A stretch of DNA of 14,295 nucleotides, taken from contig JBKPDW010000433.1 in the NCBI GenBank assembly GCA_046728115.1, positions 1 to 14,295 on the forward strand, in the 5' to 3' direction. The position numbers and the translations under genes are program-made. Below are positions 5,579-11,277 of this stretch, piece by piece. Source of the stretch: CAVSWN01 sp046728115. GTDB taxonomy: Bacteria > Acidobacteriota > Vicinamibacteria > Vicinamibacterales > CAVVIG01. The number at the start of each line of letters is the position of its first letter. Position 1 is the first letter of the stretch. The notes under the pieces are model-generated. The model made no database searches. It had not been told where the DNA came from and was given only the letters and a program-made list of their open reading frames with translations.

Positions 5579-8356
5579 TTATGGGGCCGTCGACGGCGGT
5601 GTTTTGGGCAGCGCGATCAGATTCGCGAGCAATTGATACGCGCCCTCAGTCCCCGCCGGCAACTGACGCCACAATCCGAGACCGAGATAGACCCATCGCC
5701 CCTTCCCGACGCGCGCCTCGACGAAGGCGCCCAGTTTCTCGCCGGGGTTGTCAGGGAACGAATCGGTCATCGACACGAGATCGACGTACTTCGGATCCTT
5801 CTCGCCGAGGAAGTACAGTCCGCGCTCCTGCACCCAGTGCGCCCATGTCGCAGGCCCGATCTTGTTCGGCGTGTTGAACACGGGATGGCTGGGGACGAGC
5901 ACCTTCACCGGCGCGTTCTCGTCCGACACACGGTTGCCGCTGACGCTCGCCGGGAACGGACCGAACTGGCGCTGGTTGAATTCGAACTTGTTGTATTGAA
6001 CGATGACGGTGCCGCCGCGATCGGCGTAGTCGAGCAGGCGCCGGTTGTAGGCGCGCAGATCTCCGCGCCGTTCGTACGCGCGCACGCCAGTGATGATCAC
6101 GTCGTACCTCGACAGATCGCCCCACGCGAGTTCGTCCTGCTCGATGAATTCGACCTTCGCACCCAACTGCTCCAGCGCGGGCGGTACCTGATCCCCGACG
6201 CCGACGACGTAGCCGACGGTGACGTTGGGAACGGTCGTAACATCGACGACTTTGAGCGTCGCTTCCGCCGGCTTCACGATTTGCCGTCGCTGGATGTGCG
6301 GGTATTCGATCTCCTGGTAGCCGCTCGCGAACCTGGCGCCTCCGGTTGACTCTGAGGTGACAGCGGCGCGAAGCGTGTACTCACCCACTTTTGCTTGCGC
6401 CGGCATCGTCACCTGAAATCGCGCAGACAACGCTTCGTCTTCGTGGGTAAAGTCAATCGACGCCGTGGACGGCGTCGCACGCCAGCCGGCCGGGAGTTCG
6501 AGCGCGACCGTGGCCTGGGCTGCGCCCTTGGTTCCGTTGGTGACCGACACGTGGACTTCCCGCTCGGATCCGGTCGCCGAGCCCGTCGGCGCGGGAATCA
6601 CGACAAGCGGCGGCGTCACGGTGACGGAAAACGCAGGCACGACGTTCAGTTCCATCCGTTTGTCGCCGTTGTAGATGTCCTTGACGTACCGGAATTGAAT
6701 CGGGATTTCTTTGGTGACCTCGGAATTGCCAGCCTTTACGTGAAATGTCGCACGGAACGGCGTCGGCGCGAACGGCACCCCAAAAGGCACGGCGGAGTCG
6801 AACACATTGATTGCCTGGCTCGAAGGGTTCTTCCAGTAACTGTCGGTGAAATACGGAGTCGTCAATTTCGCGCCGGCCGGTACGCGCGCCTCGGCGGTGC
6901 ACGTGTAGACGGCATCGCGCTTCGCAGATCCGGGTTGGCATATCGGCGCCCCCTCGAAACCGGCGATTGCGACATTGGTGATCGCGACCTCCGACGCACC
7001 GCGATTCACGCTGAGCAGCGACAGCCTCACGGGCTGACCGCCGGTGACGAGGCCATCGTCAGCAACCGCATCGAACGTCACGCCATGAGCCGCGAGGACC
7101 GCGTCTTCGTAGTCGCGTTCCTTGACCTTCAGCCGGAAATCGATTTCGTAGCGAGCCGCATCGGAAAGACCCATGGACGGCAGCCCGTTTCGCAAGGCAC
7201 GCAGCGCGGTCAGCCCCGTTTCGATCGGCGCAGCGGTGGCCGCATCGTCGCCGCCATCGAACGCGTTCCTGGCGCGCTCGGCCTGCTCGACGATGGCACC
7301 AAGGCCAGTCTTCAATGCACCGGGGGGATTGGCTCCGGCAAACTGGGCGAGGCCCGCAAGAGTGATGTCGATCCCGTCAAACAATGAGTCCTCGTCCTTC
7401 TGGATCTGACCGGGAATCGTCGAATCCATCAGCTGATACGCAGGGCCGCCCGCTGGTCCTGCGCCTGCCGACGGGCCCCGACCACCGCCAAATCCTGGCA
7501 GCGCCGGCAGTCCACTGGTGCCTTGACACTTGTGATTGCTGTGCGCGTCGGCGCCGATCTCCGCGTACGTGCGTCCGAGCAATTCGTCGTACGCCGCCGT
7601 GTTGACGCGCGTCACGCGGACACCAGGCGGCGGAGACGGGGGACCCTGAGGCGCGTTGCCGCGGCCGCCACGTCCGCCGCCAAATCCAAACCCTGCGGCG
7701 AAATAGAGCTTCCTCGGCTGCCACGGGCGCAGGCCTTCTTTCAGCTGCTCAGGAAAGATCGACGGATTGCCGGCGGCAAGATAGGCTTCACGCGCCAGGA
7801 TCGTGGTGGCCTCATGCGCGCGATCGCCTCCGCGTCCCTGAATATTCATCGTCACCAGAACATCAGGTCGAAGCATCCGAATCAGTCTCACGTAGTCGCC
7901 GACGATGTTCTCACGGCCCCATTTCTTGATCACTTCCTCGGGATCGAACGAGTAGCCATAATCGATTGCCCGCGTGAAGTACTGTTCGGCGCCGTCGATG
8001 CGGTGCGCGGCGACGAGTTCCGAGGTGCGCAGGACGCCGATATCGCGAAACAGCTCGGGCCCGATCTCGTTCTGGCCGCCTTCGCCTCGGTTGTTCTGCA
8101 CGTCCACCGAACGCAGTCCCATGCCGTGCGTGAACATCGCGAAGAGCGCGTTGGTCTCGTCGTCAGGGTGAGCGGGCGCCTGCATGAAGGTCCCCGAGAC
8201 GTTCAGTTTGCGAATCGCAAGGCCGAGCGCGACGTGACCCTTATCGGGCGACACGAGCGAATACGTCATCCGGTTCTGAGCATCAAGACCCTGCTCTACC
8301 AGCACCCAGAGCACGACCAGAACGGGGGTTGCGGCGAGCATCAGACAACGCTTCAT
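5579..8356 (-). CDS. Exported PIG-L (LmbE-type) deacetylase with NEW3-like and ThuA/GATase-like C-terminal domains
   Basis: The 925-residue product has a signal peptide (about residues 1-28). A PIG-L domain (about 56-230) shows the zinc motif PAHPDDE (His63, Asp66, with Asp65) and a third ligand candidate in GDRAHEA (His181). The family removes acetyl groups from N-acetylglucosamine-type substrates. SNHKCQ (273-278) corresponds to the usual HxSQ-like motif of large PIG-L proteins, with Cys for Ser. Gly-rich linkers lie at about 222-245 and 288-305. A beta-sandwich region with NEW3-like ELPAGW (620-625) covers about 595-670, and a Rossmann-like ThuA/class-I glutamine-amidotransferase-like domain covers about 705-915 (YDVIITGVRAYERR at 751-764, GGTVIVQYN at 781-789), without an evident catalytic Cys. 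The ATG at 8356 is used; a TTG at 8362 is possible. Substrate is unknown; an extracellular amino-sugar glycan or glycoconjugate is likely. Confidence 0.9.
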   Translation of the reverse strand: MKRCLMLAATPVLVVLWVLVEQGLDAQNRMTYSLVSPDKGHVALGLAIRKLNVSGTFMQAPAHPDDETNALFAMFTHGMGLRSVDVQNNRGEGGQNEIGPELFRDIGVLRTSELVAAHRIDGAEQYFTRAIDYGYSFDPEEVIKKWGRENIVGDYVRLIRMLRPDVLVTMNIQGRGGDRAHEATTILAREAYLAAGNPSIFPEQLKEGLRPWQPRKLYFAAGFGFGGGRGGRGNAPQGPPSPPPGVRVTRVNTAAYDELLGRTYAEIGADAHSNHKCQGTSGLPALPGFGGGRGPSAGAGPAGGPAYQLMDSTIPGQIQKDEDSLFDGIDITLAGLAQFAGANPPGALKTGLGAIVEQAERARNAFDGGDDAATAAPIETGLTALRALRNGLPSMGLSDAARYEIDFRLKVKERDYEDAVLAAHGVTFDAVADDGLVTGGQPVRLSLLSVNRGASEVAITNVAIAGFEGAPICQPGSAKRDAVYTCTAEARVPAGAKLTTPYFTDSYWKNPSSQAINVFDSAVPFGVPFAPTPFRATFHVKAGNSEVTKEIPIQFRYVKDIYNGDKRMELNVVPAFSVTVTPPLVVIPAPTGSATGSEREVHVSVTNGTKGAAQATVALELPAGWRATPSTASIDFTHEDEALSARFQVTMPAQAKVGEYTLRAAVTSESTGGARFASGYQEIEYPHIQRRQIVKPAEATLKVVDVTTVPNVTVGYVVGVGDQVPPALEQLGAKVEFIEQDELAWGDLSRYDVIITGVRAYERRGDLRAYNRRLLDYADRGGTVIVQYNKFEFNQRQFGPFPASVSGNRVSDENAPVKVLVPSHPVFNTPNKIGPATWAHWVQERGLYFLGEKDPKYVDLVSMTDSFPDNPGEKLGAFVEARVGKGRWVYLGLGLWRQLPAGTEGAYQLLANLIALPKTPPSTAP

Positions 8357-8469
8357 ACACAAAACGTATCATTACCAGAGCCTTTCATCCCATCAAACGC
8401 CGCCCTTCGTCCGAAACTGGCGCGACGGCTCCGCCCCGCGACGTACCGTCAGGATCGGAGGGAACGCCT
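8357..8469. promoter_or_regulatory. Divergent intergenic region between the PIG-L and TPR/heme-motif genes
   Basis: The 113 nt separate divergent starts, so promoters for both sides are expected here. A TATCAT hexamer at 8367-8372 (5 of 6 to the -10 consensus, plus strand) is the only recognisable element and has no convincing -35. The Shine-Dalgarno of the right-hand gene (GGAGGG, about 8457-8462) closes the region. Confidence 0.3.
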
Positions 8470-9144
8470 ATGACCGTCATCGCCTGGTTCGTTGCGTTGA
8501 TCATGGCTGCCGCCCAGGGCACGACGAATACACCGCAACGGTTCGACTATCTGGTCCGAGCCGACTTCTTCGCGGGCTTTGCCGGCGACGAGGCGCGCTT
8601 CAAGCGCGCGATGGAGATCTGCGAGCAGACGCTGGCTGAAAACCCGAAACATGCCGAGGCGCTCGTATGGCATGGCTCCGGCCTGCTCATGCAGTCGGGC
8701 GCCGCATTCCTAAAGAGCGACATCGCGACTGGTCGCGCATGGTTCGACCGCGGGCTGAAAGAAATGAACGATGCCGTCGAGCTGGCTCCCGACAACGTGG
8801 CGGTGCTGATTCCACGCGCAGCGACGTTGTTCGAAGCGACGAAAAACATGCCCGTGGACGTCGCGCGGCCGCTCCTACAGTCCGCCGTGAGCCATTACAA
8901 GCACGTTCTCGAGATTCAGGCGCCGATCTTCAGTACGCTTGGCGATCACCCGAAAGGCGAGCTGCTCTTCGGTCTCGCCGAAGGATCGGCGCGGCTGGGT
9001 GATCTCGAAAAGGCCCGAAACTATTTCGAGCGCCTCACAAAGGACGCACCCACATCGGGCCAGGTGCCGAAGGCCAGGCAATGGATCGAGACAGGGACGT
9101 TGCCGGCATCGAAAGGACCGAGTTGCGTCGGTTGCCACAAGTAG
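8470..9144 (+). CDS. Small exported TPR-like protein with a C-terminal CxxCH c-type heme motif
   Basis: The 224-residue product has a short signal sequence (MTVIAWFVALIMAAAQG). It is mostly helical with TPR-like pairs: about 40-75 (RFKRAMEICEQTLAENPKHAEA, shown here by its ends RFKRAME and NPKHAEA), 85-125 (GLKEMNDAVELAPDNVAVL) and 160-195 (GDLEKARNYFERLTKDAP). The last six residues are CVGCHK: Cys219, Cys222 and His223 form a canonical CxxCH motif for covalent heme c, one residue before the end. The start ATG is preceded by GGAGGG about 7 nt upstream. The kinase gene begins 55 nt after the stop on the same strand, so the protein may be co-transcribed with the two-component pair. Specific function is not recognised. 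No distal Met/His axial-ligand motif can be assigned, and the CxxCH could instead bind metal or be a tail remnant of a longer cytochrome. Confidence 0.82.
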   Translation: MTVIAWFVALIMAAAQGTTNTPQRFDYLVRADFFAGFAGDEARFKRAMEICEQTLAENPKHAEALVWHGSGLLMQSGAAFLKSDIATGRAWFDRGLKEMNDAVELAPDNVAVLIPRAATLFEATKNMPVDVARPLLQSAVSHYKHVLEIQAPIFSTLGDHPKGELLFGLAEGSARLGDLEKARNYFERLTKDAPTSGQVPKARQWIETGTLPASKGPSCVGCHK

Positions 9145-9199
9145 CGCTGGAAGGAAGCGGTGAGATAGCAAGGCCGAATAGCCACGTGGGGATGTGGTG

Positions 9200-10276
9200 A
9201 TGCCAACCTCAGCGCGTGGCGTGCATTACTGGCTGCGGATGTTCGCGTGGAGCATTGCCGTCACCGTGAGCGCGGCCGCGATCTCCAGTGGGGCCTCGTG
9301 GCAGACACCGTGGCGGAAGCTCGTCGTGCCGTTCACGATTGCCTCCGTATTTACCGCCTCGATCGTGCCCCTCGCGGCATTGACGATGCCGCTGGTGATG
9401 CGAACGGTCCAGCGTCGATTGCCGTTTCCGATCGATTGGGCGGTCGCGTTCGTCGCGATGATCGCGCTTGGCGTCGTTGGCAGCAGCATCGCGATTGGCG
9501 TGCTGCGCATCCTTGGGGTCATCACCCGCGGCGATACCTGGGAATGGTTCGTGGGATCCCTGAAGACGTCGGTCGTGATGACCTTGATCTTCGGCCTCTC
9601 GATCTCGGCGATTGAAACCTTGCGAGCACGACTCGAAGCTGCCACGATCGCCTTGCGCACGAAGGAGCGGGACGAAGCCGAAGCGCGCCGGCTGGCCGCT
9701 GAAGCGCAGCTCGCCTCGCTGGAGTCGCGCGTCAATCCGCACTTCCTGTTCAACACGCTCAACTCGATCGCGACGCTCGTTCACGACAATCCAGCCGCCG
9801 CAGAGCGCATGACTACGCAACTGGCGTCATTGCTGCGGTCGTCGCTCGATACCGCCGCGCCGCTCGTTCCGCTCAGCGAGGAACTGGCAATCGTGTGCGC
9901 CTATCTCGATATCGAGCGCGTGCGGTTTGGCGATCGACTTCGAACCGACGTGCAGGTCGAGGAGGATGCAAGGGCCAGCCATGTGCCGCGGCTGTCCGTC
10001 CAGACCCTCGTCGAGAACAGTGTCAAGTACGCGGCTTCGCCTCGCCGCGAAGGCGCAACCGTCGTGCTTCGCGCGAGCGCAACCAACGGTCGCGTCCGCA
10101 TCGTCGCGTCGGACGACGGCCCGGGGTTCGACGCACGGAAGATGCCCGAAGGACACGGTCTGGCGCTGTTGCGTTCGCGGCTTGCGATCGCGTTCGGTGG
10201 CGACGCCACGCTGACCATCGACAGCATGCCAGGCCGAACATGCGTGACGATGGATTTGCCGTGGAGGTCGGCCTGA
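9200..10276 (+). CDS. LytS/YehU-type sensor histidine kinase
   Basis: The 358-residue membrane kinase has four hydrophobic segments at about 11-33, 41-67, 79-107 and 120-140 with short loops and no sizeable extracytoplasmic domain. An Arg/Glu/Ala-rich coiled coil (141-175) leads to the His_kinase motif RVNPHFLFNTLNSI with phosphoacceptor His181. The ATPase domain has the N-box LVENSVKYA (Asn273) and a G-box DDGPGF (305-310), plus GHGLALLRSRL (318-328). The ATG at 9200 is preferred to two adjacent GTG codons (9194, 9197) because GGGGA (9188-9192) is 7 nt upstream. It phosphorylates its partner regulator, whose ATG overlaps this stop in TGATG. The stimulus is not evident from the membrane part, which resembles a small helical bundle without a known sensor domain. 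Confidence 0.94.
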   Translation: MPTSARGVHYWLRMFAWSIAVTVSAAAISSGASWQTPWRKLVVPFTIASVFTASIVPLAALTMPLVMRTVQRRLPFPIDWAVAFVAMIALGVVGSSIAIGVLRILGVITRGDTWEWFVGSLKTSVVMTLIFGLSISAIETLRARLEAATIALRTKERDEAEARRLAAEAQLASLESRVNPHFLFNTLNSIATLVHDNPAAAERMTTQLASLLRSSLDTAAPLVPLSEELAIVCAYLDIERVRFGDRLRTDVQVEEDARASHVPRLSVQTLVENSVKYAASPRREGATVVLRASATNGRVRIVASDDGPGFDARKMPEGHGLALLRSRLAIAFGGDATLTIDSMPGRTCVTMDLPWRSA

Positions 10277-11106
10277 TGGTTCGGGCGTACGTCCTGGACG
10301 ACGAACCGCTGGCAGTCGCCCGGCTTACGCGGCTGCTGGAATCGAGCGGGCGCGTCGAGATTGCCGGCCGCGCGACCGATCCCGAGGAGGCCCTCGCGTT
10401 TCTGCAGCGCCACCCGGTGGACGTCCTCTTCCTGGACATCCAGATGCCCGGACTCACCGGTTTCGACCTGATCGCACGGCTCGACCGGGACATCCCGGTC
10501 GTCTTCACCACGGCATACGACCGGTACGCACTGAACGCGTTCGACGTGAACTCGGTGGACTATCTTCTGAAGCCAATCGAGCGTGAGCGGCTCGAACGAG
10601 CTCTCGACAAGCTGGAACGGCGTACGACAACCGGCGACGTCCGTGCGCTGGCACGCCATCTGGCCGCCGAACTGACGGCAACGCGCCGGCTCGAACGGAT
10701 CGCCTCGCGGGTGGGCGAACGGACCACTGTCCTCGAGGTCAGCCGAATTACACACTTCTTCGCGCAAGACAAGCTGACGTTTGCCGCGTCGGCCGGAAGA
10801 CAGTACGTGATTGACTATACGCTGAGCGACCTCGAAGAACGGCTCGACCCTCGCCGGTTCGTCCGGATTCACCGCGCGACGATCGTCAACGTCGGCTTCG
10901 TCCAGGAGCTGTTCCCAGGAGTCGACGCTCTTCGACCTTCCGGGAGCCTGAGGGTTGCGCCGGGCAAGGTCGAAGGACGACGCGAGCACAGCACCGCAAG
11001 CGAGTCCCGAGGCGGGATGCTGGTGCGGTTGAAGGACGAACAAAAAACCGAATTGAGTGTCTCGCGCGATCGGGTAAGTGATTTGAAAGACCGTCTAGGA
11101 ATCTGA
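10276..11106 (+). CDS. LytTR-family response regulator with an in-frame insertion in the DNA-binding domain
   Basis: The 276-residue protein has an N-terminal receiver domain (1-115) with acidic pocket Asp8/Asp9, phosphoacceptor Asp54 in LFLDIQMPG, Thr78/Thr79 and Lys99 in LLKP. A linker leads to a LytTR domain (about 140-276): ITHFFAQDKLTF (158-169), RRFVRIHRATIVNV (193-206) and MLVRLKD...TELSVSRDRV to the end. Between ELFPGVD (211-217) and GGMLVRLKD (246-254), where LytTR proteins have a tight turn, about 28 residues (218-245) are inserted, rich in Arg, Ser and Gly. The start overlaps the kinase stop by one base (TGATG) and GGAGGT (10263-10268) precedes it. Membership of the kinase partner is clear. 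Whether DNA binding survives the insertion cannot be told from sequence. The target is unknown; the adjacent TonB-dependent receptor gene is a candidate by position only. Confidence 0.93.
   Translation: MVRAYVLDDEPLAVARLTRLLESSGRVEIAGRATDPEEALAFLQRHPVDVLFLDIQMPGLTGFDLIARLDRDIPVVFTTAYDRYALNAFDVNSVDYLLKPIERERLERALDKLERRTTTGDVRALARHLAAELTATRRLERIASRVGERTTVLEVSRITHFFAQDKLTFAASAGRQYVIDYTLSDLEERLDPRRFVRIHRATIVNVGFVQELFPGVDALRPSGSLRVAPGKVEGRREHSTASESRGGMLVRLKDEQKTELSVSRDRVSDLKDRLGI
10927..11010 (+). repeat. Palindromic repeat-like insertion inside the LytTR coding sequence
   Basis: An 84-nt (28-codon) stretch has no counterpart in the LytTR fold. It contains a perfect 10-bp inverted repeat, CTTCGACCTT (10930-10939) and AAGGTCGAAG (10966-10975), with a 26-nt loop containing GGGAGCCTGAGGG. 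The AAGGTCGAAGGACG-like end resembles dispersed palindromic repeats that I have seen between genes in other GC-rich genomes, but copy number in this genome cannot be checked here. No convincing target duplication is seen; GAGTC occurs at 10919-10923 and 11002-11006, but excision between these copies would break the frame. Confidence 0.6.
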
Positions 11107-11277
11107 TCCGATCATTTGAAGTACGTCCCTAACCTGCTCGACTCGCCTGACCTGTAGGGACTGCCCTCACGCAGTTTTGTGCAATCCCGCCTTTCGGCGC
11201 ATTGTTTCCAATTGTGTACAGCCGACCAAGCTGGTATGGTCTGCGCGACCCACTTAGTTGACTGGTCAGGAGGGACT
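11107..11277 (+). promoter_or_regulatory. Intergenic and promoter region upstream of the TonB-dependent receptor gene
   Basis: The 171 nt hold an inverted repeat GTCCCTA (11125-11131) / TAGGGAC (11155-11161) with a 23-nt loop, which could end the two-component transcript, though no T-run follows it. A GC hairpin CGCC-TTTC-GGCG (about 11188-11199), bounded by CAAT and ATTG, lies just upstream of the promoter below and could be an operator. No additional ORF is supported. Confidence 0.4.
11212..11240 (+). promoter_or_regulatory. Candidate promoter of the TonB-dependent receptor gene
   Basis: TTGTGT (11212-11217) and TATGGT (11235-11240) are separated by the ideal 17 nt. The -10 fits the consensus at 4 of 6 positions and the -35 at 3 of 6. 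Transcription would start near 11247, giving a leader of about 31 nt that contains the strong Shine-Dalgarno AGGAGGG (11268-11274). Confidence 0.4.

Noticed and set aside
6395..7387. A 330-codon plus-strand open frame inside the PIG-L gene
   Set aside because: It is Arg-rich without domains and is the complement of a conserved coding sequence.
10919..11006. GAGTC copies as a target-site duplication of the element in the regulator gene
   Set aside because: Excision between the copies removes 83 nt and would break the frame, whereas the protein alignment calls for 84 nt.
9901..11043. A 380-codon minus-strand open frame opposite the kinase and regulator
   Set aside because: No domain is visible and it covers two well-supported genes of a two-component system.
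11179..11277. Earlier start for the TonB-dependent receptor
   Set aside because: It would place 33 residues before a textbook signal peptide and would include the promoter and Shine-Dalgarno.
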